A stretch of DNA of 44,163 nt, taken from NCBI RefSeq assembly GCF_030848475.1, contig NZ_JAVDDS010000032.1, positions 1 through 44,163 on the forward strand. Direction: 5' to 3'. A program made the position numbers and the translations under genes. The DNA comes from Herbivorax alkaliphila. Lineage in GTDB: Bacteria > Bacillota > Clostridia > Acetivibrionales > Acetivibrionaceae. The notes below the pieces were generated by a model. It did not search any database, was not told the DNA's origin, and saw only the letters and a list, made by a program, of their open reading frames with translations. Below, piece by piece: positions 7,940 to 15,441 of this stretch (position 1 is its first letter; every line of letters begins with the position of its first letter).

Positions 7940-8458
7940 ATGATTAGTGATAATATGGTTAAATTACTAAATGATCAAATTCAAAAAGAGTTTTATTCTT
8001 CGTACTTGTATTTATCAATGACGGCATATTTTAAATCTATTAATTTAGATGGTTTTGCCAACTTTTACTTTATCCAAGCTCAGGAAGAGAAGGATCATGC
8101 ATTAAAAATATTTGATTACGTCAATCAAGTGGGAGGCAAAGTATCTCTTTCTAAAATTGATTCACCTAAAGTTGATTTTGAGTCAATAGAAGAGGTTTTG
8201 AAGCTTACTTTAGAGCATGAACAATTTGTTACTAAGTCCATTCATAATATTGTGGATGTTGCATTAAGTGAAAAAGATCATTCAACATATTCATTTTTAC
8301 AGTGGTTTGTAAATGAGCAAGTTGAGGAAGAAGATACAGCAGATGGAAATCTTAAAAAATTCAAGATTGTAGGTAATGACGGAAAAGGAATTCTTATGAT
8401 TGATGCAGAAATGGCTAAGAGAGTATATACTCCATTAGCTGAAAATACAGGGCAATAA
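7940..8458 (+). CDS. ftnA: ferritin (non-haem, FtnA type)
   Basis: This 172-residue protein stores iron inside a 24-subunit shell. The four-helix bundle keeps the ferroxidase residues: E17 in QKEFYS, Y24, E50 and H53 in QEEKDH, E94 in LEHEQF, Q127 in NEQVEEE and E130. Length and the C-terminal YTPL tail fit bacterial non-haem ferritins, and there is no haem-ligand Met pattern of bacterioferritin. A strong AAGGAGGT precedes the ATG. It is followed after 35 bases by the TM1266-like gene, with which it probably forms a two-gene operon ended by the hairpin at 8747. Confidence 0.95.
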   Translation: MISDNMVKLLNDQIQKEFYSSYLYLSMTAYFKSINLDGFANFYFIQAQEEKDHALKIFDYVNQVGGKVSLSKIDSPKVDFESIEEVLKLTLEHEQFVTKSIHNIVDVALSEKDHSTYSFLQWFVNEQVEEEDTADGNLKKFKIVGNDGKGILMIDAEMAKRVYTPLAENTGQ

Positions 8459-8493
8459 TAATAAAATATTTAAAAATAAAGGAGAGAATGATT

Positions 8494-8742
8494 ATGGCTG
8501 AGTATAATGTTATGGCAGTTGTTATAAACCACAGGTCTAATAAAGCACCTAAGGTTCAGGAGGTATTTACTAAACATGGTTGTAATATTAAAATGAGAGT
8601 TGGACTTCATGAAACAGAAAATGTTTGTTCAGAAGAAGGGCTGGTTTTGTTACAGGTAACAGGTAATGAAGAAGAAATTAAGTCATTGGAAAATCAGCTT
8701 AATGATATAGAGGGTGTAAGAGCTAAAACCCTTAGCATTTAA
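8494..8742 (+). CDS. TM1266-like ACT-fold small regulator family protein
   Basis: This 82-residue protein resembles the TM1266 / 'iron-only hydrogenase system regulator' family: a single ferredoxin-like ACT-type fold with RVGLHE after the first helix and a C-terminal GVRAKTLSI. It has no DNA-binding domain, so a small-molecule or partner-sensing role is likely; the exact function of the family is unsettled. GGAGAG with 7-base spacing supports the ATG used here over one six bases earlier. It is probably co-transcribed with ferritin, which hints at a link to iron or redox state. No hydrogenase genes are in view. Confidence 0.75.
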   Translation: MAEYNVMAVVINHRSNKAPKVQEVFTKHGCNIKMRVGLHETENVCSEEGLVLLQVTGNEEEIKSLENQLNDIEGVRAKTLSI

Positions 8743-8746
8743 TCTT

Positions 8747-8807
8747 AAAAAAAAGAAATGGTTTTTGCTTTAAATATTAAAAAAGCAAAAACCATTTCTT
8801 TTTTTTG
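8747..8807 (+). terminator. long A/T-flanked hairpin terminator
   Basis: AAAGAAATGGTTTTTGCTTT pairs with a complementary arm ending in a run of eight T residues, and the opposite side has a matching A-run. It terminates the ferritin-TM1266 operon. Confidence 0.85.
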
Positions 8808-8867
8808 TGAAAAATTAAAATAATCATATCTTTAACAATTAACTAAATTTTTCTGTGAATTAAGGAT

Positions 8868-8894
8868 TAACTAAAAATTAATAAAATCCGATAT
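8868..8894 (+). promoter_or_regulatory. SigD (sigma-28)-like promoter of the chemoreceptor gene
   Basis: TAAC (8868-8871), a 15-base spacer and TCCGATAT (8887-8894) match the sigma-28 pattern TAAA-N15-GCCGATAA at 3 of 4 and 6 of 8 positions. It lies 57 bases before the chemoreceptor ATG, and chemoreceptors are classical sigma-D targets. Confidence 0.6.
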
Positions 8895-8951
8895 ATTAAT
8901 TGATGAAAAAAAGATAAAAAACATTAAAAATAATAAAGGTTGGTGAATTTA

Positions 8952-11057
8952 ATGGGATTTAAGAACATGAAAGTTGGTACAAAGTTAATTGCCATTATGC
9001 TTATAATAAGTTTGATACCTTTAATTGGAGTAGGTACTTTTGCATTTTTACAGTCTAGAGATTCTATACAGAATTCTGTTTATCAGCTTCAGGAGGTATA
9101 TTTAGATCAAAAGACGGAAGAAATAGATACTTGGATTGAGGATTTAGTTGCAAATACAGAAATAGCAGCATCTACTAGATCTACATATCAATCAATGAAT
9201 ATTTTAAGAGATGTAGAAGGTGACATAGAATCGACAGAGTGGCAGGAAAGAGTTGAAATGATGGATAGTGGTTTTAATATATTAGTTGAAGAATATGATA
9301 TTCCTCTATTAAATATAATTGATACTGAGGGAAGGATAGTTTATTCTTCAGATGATGGAGTAGTTGGGGCAAGTCTTTGGGATAGAGATTATTTTCAAGA
9401 GGCACTTCAAGGGAATTTAAGTTATTCAGAGTTCTTTTATTCAGATATTATTAATGAAGATTGTATGGCTATATCTGTTCCAGTGTACTCTGAAGGAACT
9501 TCAGGTGATATTGTAGGTGTTTTTAGTGTTGTTGCAGAAGAGAGTGCAATTTCAGCTATAGTGACGGATGGGTTAGAAGTTGCTGGGCGGTCTGCTGATG
9601 CATATATAGTTGATGAAAATGGTCTTCTGATTTCAGCTCCAAGGTTTGGACATGGAGAGCCTTTTAGAGACAGGGTTGATAATCATGCTGTAAGCGAACT
9701 TTCTACTAATATAGGTTCAGGTAGTAGTTTTAGAGAAGCTTCAGAGTATACAAATAGTTCAGGCGAAGATGTTTTAGGAAACTATCAAGTGTTTCATATA
9801 GGTGGAATGCCCTTTGGTATGGTTTTTGAACTTGATTCACAAGAGGCCTTTGAAGAAGTAACAAGACTTTTGTATGTGATTATTGGAATATGTGCTTTGG
9901 CTGGATTTATAGTAGTTTTTGTTGGGATTTTGTTTAGTAAGAGCTTTAAAAAACCAATTGGAGAGCTTGTAGAAGTGTCTAAAGAAATTGCAAATAAAAA
10001 TCTTGATGTAGATGTAGAAATAAGAACTAAAGATGAGATAGGAGAGTTAGGAGAAGCCTTTTCAAAAATGGCGTATAATGTTAATGAAGTTATGACAAAT
10101 ATAGATTCTGCATCAGAAGAGGTGGCTGCAGGAGCCAAACAATTGTCTGATTCTAGTCAGGCTCTTTCTCAGGGAGCTACTGAGCAGGCAAGTTCAATAG
10201 AAGAGGTTTCTTCATCTATGGAAGAATTAGAATCACAGACAGAAAAGAACACAGATAATGCAAACAGGGCAAATGAACTTTCAGATAAAGTTAAAGAAGG
10301 AGCAGAAGAGGGAAATGCTAAGATGCAAGATATGTTAAAATCTATGGATGAAATAAATGATTCTTCTTCAAATATATCTAAAATAATAAAAGTAATTGAT
10401 GAAATTGCATTTCAGACTAATATTTTAGCTCTTAATGCTGCAGTAGAAGCTGCAAGGGCAGGTCAGTATGGAAAAGGCTTTGCAGTTGTGGCAGAAGAGG
10501 TAAGAAATTTAGCAGCACGAAGTGCAAATGCGGCTAAAGAGACAACAGAATTGATAGAAGGATCAATTAGTAAAGTTGAAAATGGAACAAAATATGCAAA
10601 TGAAACAGCAGAAGCATTAGATAAAATTGTGAAAGGAGTTGCAGAAACAGGAGAATTGCTAGAAGCAATAGCTTCTGCATCTAATGAACAAAAATCAGGA
10701 ATGAATCAGGTTAGTCAGGCAATTGACCAGATATCCCAAGTGGTTCAAACTAATTCTGCTACTTCCCAGGAAGCTGCAGCAGCCAGTGAAGAGCTTTCAA
10801 GTCAGGCAGAGGTTTTAAAAAGGATGGTAAGTGAATTTAGATTAAAAAATAGAAAAAATGAAACCAATATTGACAAAATAGATTCTGACATTCTTAAACT
10901 CCTTAAAGAAGCGGATACAAAAAAACTAATAGATAGGCAAAAAAATACAAATGATGATGAACAGATAAAAAGCAAAGAAGTTTCAAAAAAAGATTTTAAT
11001 AATGATTCAGATAGTTCAAGTATTTTATTAAATGAGAATGAGTTTGGAAAGTATTAA
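8952..11057 (+). CDS. methyl-accepting chemotaxis protein with dCache-type sensor
   Basis: This is a transmembrane chemoreceptor of 701 residues that would signal to CheA/CheW. The layout is TM1 (about 10-32), an extracellular double-Cache-type sensor (about 35-300, containing [15 protein letters not shown] and DRDYFQEAL), TM2 (about 306-328), HAMP, and a long methyl-accepting coiled coil. The conserved hairpin tip is [20 protein letters not shown] near 483-502. After the signalling domain there is a Lys/Asp-rich tail without a CheR-binding pentapeptide. The ATG chosen follows GGTG weakly; TTG and GTG codons just upstream overlap that site. It is probably monocistronic behind a sigma-D-like promoter. 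The DRDYF pattern suggests an amino-acid or small organic ligand, but the ligand is not known. Confidence 0.93.
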   Translation: MGFKNMKVGTKLIAIMLIISLIPLIGVGTFAFLQSRDSIQNSVYQLQEVYLDQKTEEIDTWIEDLVANTEIAASTRSTYQSMNILRDVEGDIESTEWQERVEMMDSGFNILVEEYDIPLLNIIDTEGRIVYSSDDGVVGASLWDRDYFQEALQGNLSYSEFFYSDIINEDCMAISVPVYSEGTSGDIVGVFSVVAEESAISAIVTDGLEVAGRSADAYIVDENGLLISAPRFGHGEPFRDRVDNHAVSELSTNIGSGSSFREASEYTNSSGEDVLGNYQVFHIGGMPFGMVFELDSQEAFEEVTRLLYVIIGICALAGFIVVFVGILFSKSFKKPIGELVEVSKEIANKNLDVDVEIRTKDEIGELGEAFSKMAYNVNEVMTNIDSASEEVAAGAKQLSDSSQALSQGATEQASSIEEVSSSMEELESQTEKNTDNANRANELSDKVKEGAEEGNAKMQDMLKSMDEINDSSSNISKIIKVIDEIAFQTNILALNAAVEAARAGQYGKGFAVVAEEVRNLAARSANAAKETTELIEGSISKVENGTKYANETAEALDKIVKGVAETGELLEAIASASNEQKSGMNQVSQAIDQISQVVQTNSATSQEAAAASEELSSQAEVLKRMVSEFRLKNRKNETNIDKIDSDILKLLKEADTKKLIDRQKNTNDDEQIKSKEVSKKDFNNDSDSSSILLNENEFGKY

Positions 11058-11140
11058 AAAGTTGTTTACAGCGTATAGTGAGTGAATAAAATAAGAAATC
11101 TATATACTTTTGAACTTTTCATTTTAGCGGTGCATATATG

Positions 11141-11192
11141 TTCTCTCCACACAATAATATTATTATAAGAAATTAATATTGTGTGGGAGAAT
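11141..11192 (+). promoter_or_regulatory. hairpin sequestering the Shine-Dalgarno of the PdaB-like gene
   Basis: TTCTCTCCACACAAT on the left pairs with ATTGTGTGGGAGAA on the right, with one bulged base, and the AT-rich inner part extends the stem. The right arm contains GGGAGA, the ribosome binding site of the deacetylase gene eight bases upstream of its ATG. As folded, the site would be closed. No T-run follows, so it is not a terminator. Confidence 0.6.
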
Positions 11193-11199
11193 ATTTTTT

Positions 11200-11982
11200 A
11201 TGAAGCTTTATGTTTTTAAAATTAACAGCATATTAAAAAGTATCTTTTTAATTATTGCTATAATTGTATTAGTGGTAGTCTTTTTTTATTCAAGACAAGA
11301 GGTCTTAACAGTTTTTCAAACAAAAAGGGATTTGCCTATATATTCGGTGGACTGTCCGGATAAAAAAATTGCTATTACTTTTGATTGTGCATGGGGAAGT
11401 GATGATATCCCCGATATTTTAAAAATATTAGAAAGTCATGATGTAAGAGCTACTTTTTTTATTGTGGGCACATGGGCAGAAAAATTTCCTGAGGCTGTAA
11501 GAATGATTTTTGAAGCAGGTCATGATGTTGCAAATCACTCATATTCACATATCAAAATGGGGAATATAGATAAAAGCAGAGTAAAAGATGAAATTTTAAA
11601 ATGTGATACGGTTTTAGAAAAAATAACAGGTAAAGAAGTTAATTTATTTAGAGCACCTTATGGTGAATATAATAATAATGTGGTAAGAGCAGCAAGAGAA
11701 TTGAATTATTATACAATTCAATGGGATGTAGATAGTCTAGATTGGAAACCTGGTATTACTCCTGAAAAAATACATGAGAGAATAAATAATAATATAAAAA
11801 ATGGATCAATTTTATTATTTCATAATGATACAGCACACACTGTAGCCACAATTTCAGATATAATTGTTAATTTAAAAAACAATGGGTATATTTTTGTACC
11901 AGTTTCAGAATTAATAATTAAAGACAGCTACTATATTGATAACACAGGGAAACAAAGAAAAAACAAGAGTGACAATTTATAA
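11200..11982 (+). CDS. PdaB-like polysaccharide deacetylase (NodB family)
   Basis: This 260-residue protein has an N-terminal transmembrane anchor (about 11-32) and one NodB domain facing outside. The motifs are TFDCAWGSDD (motif 1, in the PdaB form rather than TFDDG), NHSYSH (metal-binding motif 2), FRAPYGEY (motif 3), WDVDSLDW (motif 4) and ILLFHND (motif 5). Metal ligands Asp-His-His are present, so it should be active. The family acts on peptidoglycan or related glycans; PdaB is needed for spore cortex maintenance in Bacillus. GGGAGA precedes the ATG; a TTG 21 bases upstream is less likely. The ribosome binding site lies in a hairpin. Assignment to PdaB rather than another NodB protein rests on motif 1 and length. 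Confidence 0.85.
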   Translation: MKLYVFKINSILKSIFLIIAIIVLVVVFFYSRQEVLTVFQTKRDLPIYSVDCPDKKIAITFDCAWGSDDIPDILKILESHDVRATFFIVGTWAEKFPEAVRMIFEAGHDVANHSYSHIKMGNIDKSRVKDEILKCDTVLEKITGKEVNLFRAPYGEYNNNVVRAARELNYYTIQWDVDSLDWKPGITPEKIHERINNNIKNGSILLFHNDTAHTVATISDIIVNLKNNGYIFVPVSELIIKDSYYIDNTGKQRKNKSDNL

Positions 11983-12106
11983 TTAAGAACTTTGCACATA
12001 AAAAACAAAAAAAAGCAAAATATAAAACTGAGTTTAAAAAAGTAAATATAGTTTAAAGGTTACTATTATTAGAATTTTAAATGCAATATGAAATGAGGTA
12101 TATTAA

Positions 12107-12757
12107 TTGCTTATAGCAGCTATAATTGGTCAAAATAACAAAGAAAAGACAGCTAATTTGATTAATCAAATTTTATCAAATTCAAGAAAAAGAGTAAGTA
12201 TTGTTGATTCTAAAAACTTATCAAGTTTTGATACAAGAAGAGTTAGAAGCTATTTTAATGAACTTGAAAAAAACAATATTGATATTGTTATTTTAAAGGT
12301 TGACTTTAAGGATGCTTTAAAAGAAATTTTCTATAATTTGAAATTTGATATTATTATTTTTACAGATAAAGCCGATGAAATTGATGAAGACAAAATTGAG
12401 AGTTATAGAAAAATGATGAAAAAAACATTTTCATCATTAAATGAAAAAGGTGTTGCCATTGTTAATTCTGACGATAATAATCTCAACAGTTTTTTAACTG
12501 GAATAAAGCATTATATAGTTACGTATGGCTTTAACTTAAAGGCAAGTATAACAACATCAAGTATAGGTGATTTTATGGAAAAAGACAATATTATGTGTTG
12601 TTTGCAAAGATCAATACACACAAAAAATGGCAAGATAGTTGAGCCGCAGGAATTTAAAATAAAAGCTGACTTAAATGGTTTGGATACATATAATGTTTTA
12701 GCAGCGGCTACTTTCGCTTTAATTAATGGTGTAGATATAAACTTGATGAATAATTGA
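12107..12757 (+). CDS. degenerate Mur-ligase-like protein lacking the C-terminal domain
   Basis: The 216-residue protein follows the central-domain plan of Mur ligases such as MurE. IIGQNNKEKTAN sits where the ATP P-loop (GTNGKT) should be, VAIVNSDDNN matches the usual 'NADD' segment, a YG strand follows, and YNVLAAATFALINGV matches the helix before the third domain. The P-loop has lost its glycine and consecutive Lys-Thr pattern, and the glutamate-ligase C-terminal domain is absent. ATP-dependent ligase activity is therefore unlikely. It could be a regulatory or structural derivative. The TTG start is supported by GAGGT eight bases upstream. It stands alone between the deacetylase and the SSB-like gene. 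Base usage is like its neighbours. Confidence 0.65.
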   Translation: MLIAAIIGQNNKEKTANLINQILSNSRKRVSIVDSKNLSSFDTRRVRSYFNELEKNNIDIVILKVDFKDALKEIFYNLKFDIIIFTDKADEIDEDKIESYRKMMKKTFSSLNEKGVAIVNSDDNNLNSFLTGIKHYIVTYGFNLKASITTSSIGDFMEKDNIMCCLQRSIHTKNGKIVEPQEFKIKADLNGLDTYNVLAAATFALINGVDINLMNN

Positions 12758-12808
12758 ATTTAAAACAAATTTAATGCATTTTTAGTTGAAATACAAAAAT
12801 AATTGTAT

Positions 12809-12836
12809 TTGCAAGATGAAAAAAATGTACTATAAT
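12809..12836 (+). promoter_or_regulatory. SigA-type promoter upstream of the SSB-like gene
   Basis: TTGCAA (12809-12814), a 16-base spacer and a consensus TATAAT (12831-12836). Transcription from here would give a leader of about 255 bases before the SSB-like ATG at 13099. Confidence 0.5.
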
Positions 12837-12928
12837 AAAGATTGGAAATGCTTTATTGATGAAAGTATAAATAATATTTAAAACTTAATATACAAAAGTA
12901 ATTCTAAAAAGAACTTTTCTTGAATAAC

Positions 12929-13051
12929 ATGACATTAGATATATTTTTAAAATGTCTAAGGAATGTCTTAGAAATAATTTCGTATTCTCAAGGACAAAAT
13001 CCAGATGATTTAACGGTCTTTGGACGATTAGGATCGGATGTTATTTCTTAG
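12929..13051 (+). CDS. possible 40-aa small protein in the SSB-like gene leader
   Basis: A 40-codon frame encodes MTLDIFLKCLRNVLEII followed by SYSQGQNPDDLTVFGRLGSD. The amphipathic start and polar, Gly/Pro-containing end look protein-like, and the frame fills the middle of the 340-base gap before the SSB-like gene. No good Shine-Dalgarno is seen before the ATG (or before a TTG nine bases upstream), so translation is doubtful. I do not recognise it. The rest of the 12758-13098 gap shows only the promoter at 12809 and A/T-rich sequence. Confidence 0.3.
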   Translation: MTLDIFLKCLRNVLEIISYSQGQNPDDLTVFGRLGSDVIS

Positions 13052-13098
13052 TCATTACTAAAGAAGTGTAACAAGCCTAAGAGAGGAGTGGGGGGCAA

Positions 13099-13746
13099 AT
13101 GGTCGGAAACATCATTGAGAACAACATGGTGACCATTTCCGGTAAGATATCATCAGAAGCAAAATTTAGCCATGAGGTTTACGGTGAGGGATTTTATTCT
13201 TTTATACTGGAAGTGCCAAGATTAAGTGATAGTTGTGATAAAATATGTATAACCATATCAGAGCGATTGAGTACGAAGGAAGATTTGGAAATTGGAAGAT
13301 ATGTTGAGATTGAGGGCCAATTTCGTTCTTATAACAATTATAACAGTAATGATGGAAGTAAGCTTATTTTAACTGTTTTTGCCCGAGAGATTGATTTTTT
13401 AGAAGATAAGGAAAAGATAAAAAATCCTAATCAGATTTACCTTGATGGATTTATTTGTAAGAGTCCTATCTACCGTACAACTCCTTTTGGTAGAGAGATT
13501 ACAGATATGTTATTGGCAGTAAATAGACCTTACAACAAATCAGATTACATACCATGCATAGCGTGGGGAAGAAATGCTCGCTTTTCATCTAATTTAGAAG
13601 TGGGTCAGAATATAAGGATATGGGGAAGAATTCAAAGCAGAGAATACCAGAAGAAGCTTGAAACAGGTGAGTCTATAACAAAAACAGCCTATGAGGTGTC
13701 TGTTTCAAAAATGGAAATATGCAAAAACGATAAGGAAGATACATAA
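13099..13746 (+). CDS. single-stranded-DNA-binding-like protein with two OB folds
   Basis: This 215-residue protein has two consecutive OB-fold domains. The first is about residues 8-105 (MVTISGKISSEAKFSHEVYG, then GRYVEIEGQF). The second is about 108-205 (NQIYLDGFICKSPIYRTTPFG, DMLLAVNR, DYIPCIAWG, GQNIRIWGRI). The second has the SSB/PriB signature order (TPxG, followed by the xxIPCIAWGRNA strand). It lacks the acidic C-terminal tip of the housekeeping SSB, so it is a paralogue, perhaps for repair, competence or replication restart. The strong GGAGTGGGG region precedes the ATG. It is followed by the NusG-II-domain gene but is separated from it by 54 bases. Confidence 0.75.
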   Translation: MVGNIIENNMVTISGKISSEAKFSHEVYGEGFYSFILEVPRLSDSCDKICITISERLSTKEDLEIGRYVEIEGQFRSYNNYNSNDGSKLILTVFAREIDFLEDKEKIKNPNQIYLDGFICKSPIYRTTPFGREITDMLLAVNRPYNKSDYIPCIAWGRNARFSSNLEVGQNIRIWGRIQSREYQKKLETGESITKTAYEVSVSKMEICKNDKEDT

Positions 13747-13800
13747 TTAACATGAAAAAAGCTACAAAAGAAAAGTTTTACATATCAAGGATGTTTTTTT

Positions 13801-14181
13801 ATGATTAAAAAAGGTGATATATTTATATTTGGAGTTATTTTAGTAATAATAATAATTTCATCTATGGGAATTTATTATTATAAATCTGATAAAGGTGATT
13901 TTGATAAAGTTGCAGTTATAAAACAAGGTGATATAGAGGTTGAAAGAATTTTTATTGATGATTTAGATGAATTAAAAGAGCTTGAATTATTTAAAGAATA
14001 TAATGTTACTATACATGCGGAGAATGGACGTATTAAATTTTATAAATCTGATTGTCCAAATCAGGTATGTGTTAATAGTGGGTGGATTTCAAAAAAAGGT
14101 GAAATGGCAGTTTGTCTTCCATACCAAATTATCATTAAAATAGAAGGGGCAGATAGTGGAGTTGATATAGTAACACACTAG
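13801..14181 (+). CDS. NusG domain II-containing membrane-anchored protein
   Basis: The 126-residue protein has one N-terminal transmembrane helix (about 7-26) and a soluble 'NusG domain II' fold outside. The key pattern is SDCPNQVCVNSGWISKKGEMAVCLPYQIII, here seen as DCPNQVC, then GWI and CLPYQI. The three Cys residues are a constant feature of this family. It is not a transcription factor despite the domain name. In many clostridia it lies next to a Gx-transporter gene, as here, and often near apbE or rnf genes, which are not in this window. A role in flavin or redox handling at the membrane is therefore only inference. No strong Shine-Dalgarno is seen: AAGGATG lies 11 bases upstream. Confidence 0.8.
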   Translation: MIKKGDIFIFGVILVIIIISSMGIYYYKSDKGDFDKVAVIKQGDIEVERIFIDDLDELKELELFKEYNVTIHAENGRIKFYKSDCPNQVCVNSGWISKKGEMAVCLPYQIIIKIEGADSGVDIVTH

Positions 14182-14224
14182 AATTTGTAGAATTAAAAAC
14201 CATTTATTTTTAGAAGGGGTATAT

Positions 14225-14740
14225 GTGAATAAAACAAAAAAATTGGTTTTGATATCGCTTTTGATATCACAAGCTTTGATTTTATCAATAATTGAATCAT
14301 GGATACCTGTTCCTGTACCAGTTCCAGGGGTGAAACTTGGGCTTGCAAATATTATTACTGTTGTTGTAATAATATTTTTTAGTTTTAAAGAAGCACTGAC
14401 TGTTGTTATGATTAGAACTATGATTATTTCAATTTTGGGTGGAGGTGGACTGATAGTTTTTTTATTTAGTAGTGTAGGTGGAATTTTAAGTGCAATTGTT
14501 ATGGCAGGTTTATATAAAGTAAAAGGTGATATTTTTAGCATTATAGGTATTAGTATAGCAGGTGCGGCAGCACACAACATTGGACAGGTACTGGTTGCAA
14601 CATTTTTAATGAGGGATATAGCTGTGATTACCATTTTGCCATTAATTCTTGTTTTTGGCAGTGTGATGGGGGTTTTGATTGGAATTGTCAGCAGTTTTTT
14701 GGAAAGGAAACTTAGAAAAGCAAAGATATTTGATACTTAG
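14225..14740 (+). CDS. Gx transporter family membrane protein (Hpre_diP_synt_I)
   Basis: This 171-residue protein is almost all membrane helices (about five). Its signature is WIPVPVPVPGVKLGLANI, followed by RTMIISILGGG and AGAAAHNIGQ. The family was once annotated as heptaprenyl diphosphate synthase component I, but the sequence is that of an ECF-type substrate-binding membrane protein and has no prenyltransferase Asp-rich motif. The GTG start is supported by AGGGG five bases before it. It forms a conserved pair with the upstream NusG-II-domain gene (43-base gap). The transported substrate is not known. Confidence 0.85.
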   Translation: MNKTKKLVLISLLISQALILSIIESWIPVPVPVPGVKLGLANIITVVVIIFFSFKEALTVVMIRTMIISILGGGGLIVFLFSSVGGILSAIVMAGLYKVKGDIFSIIGISIAGAAAHNIGQVLVATFLMRDIAVITILPLILVFGSVMGVLIGIVSSFLERKLRKAKIFDT

Positions 14741-14857
14741 GACAGCAACAGCTATTATTATTGTTGTCATATATAAAAACTTGACAAAAAATATCCTTGA
14801 AAACATTTAGGATTTGTATTAAGGTATAGATATAAGTATAATTTGAGGAAAGGATAG

Positions 14858-15277
14858 ATGCTGATGATAAAAGTTATTTGTGGGAAAAAAGGTGTGGGAA
14901 AGACAAGGGTTTTGGTGGATTCCTCAAACAGTCTTGTGGATACTTGTTCTGGAGATGTAGTTTTTATTGATGGAAGTAGTCAGTTGATGTATGAATTGAA
15001 TCACAAGATAAGGTTTATTAATTTATCTGAATTTCCTTTACAAGTCAGTGGGTCTTTTATTTTTCTCGGTTTTTTATGTGGAGTGATATCAGGAAATTAT
15101 GATATTAGTGGAGTATTTGTCGATAATGTTTCTAAAGTTATAGGTGAAGATAATGATGAGTTAAAAAAGTTATTTGATGGTATAAATAAACTTTCTGATG
15201 AATACAATATTGATTTTTACATGTCAATAGAAGGAGATCCGAATTCTATGCCGGAATTTATTAAAGAGTATTATTAA
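14858..15277 (+). CDS. small P-loop nucleotide-binding protein of unknown role
   Basis: The 139-residue protein begins with a Walker A motif (CGKKGVGKTR, about residues 7-16). It has a plausible Walker B strand in VFVDNVSK (about 86-93) and no further domain. This type of small ATPase is found upstream of priA or near the Gx-transporter genes in clostridia, but I do not know its function. GAGGAAAGG precedes two in-frame ATGs six bases apart; the first gives close spacing, the second more usual spacing. A hairpin follows the stop codon, so it ends a transcript. Confidence 0.7.
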   Translation: MLMIKVICGKKGVGKTRVLVDSSNSLVDTCSGDVVFIDGSSQLMYELNHKIRFINLSEFPLQVSGSFIFLGFLCGVISGNYDISGVFVDNVSKVIGEDNDELKKLFDGINKLSDEYNIDFYMSIEGDPNSMPEFIKEYY

Positions 15278-15279
15278 AT

Positions 15280-15306
15280 CATAGTTGTTTATAAAAACAG
15301 ACTATG
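15280..15306 (+). terminator. hairpin terminator after the small P-loop gene
   Basis: CATAGT...TGTTT pairs with AAACAG...ACTATG with one bulge, followed by TTTTTATTTT. A second imperfect hairpin (about 15331-15372, AATGCTGC with GGCAGTATT) lies between it and priA. Confidence 0.7.
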
Positions 15307-15441
15307 TTTTTATTTTGGAGTTTTAGAGAAAAATGCTGCTGTAGAACAAATTTGTTTTGCGGCAGTATTCTTATATTTTGAAGTTTTAGAACTTAAAATG
15401 AAAGATTTAGAATTTATATTAAAATATTTGGATGGAGTAAA

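Noticed and set aside
14089-14634. A 181-codon minus-strand frame over the NusG-II and Gx-transporter genes
   Set aside because: It is antisense to two clear genes and very Ile/Thr/Pro-rich, the usual mirror of hydrophobic coding sequence.
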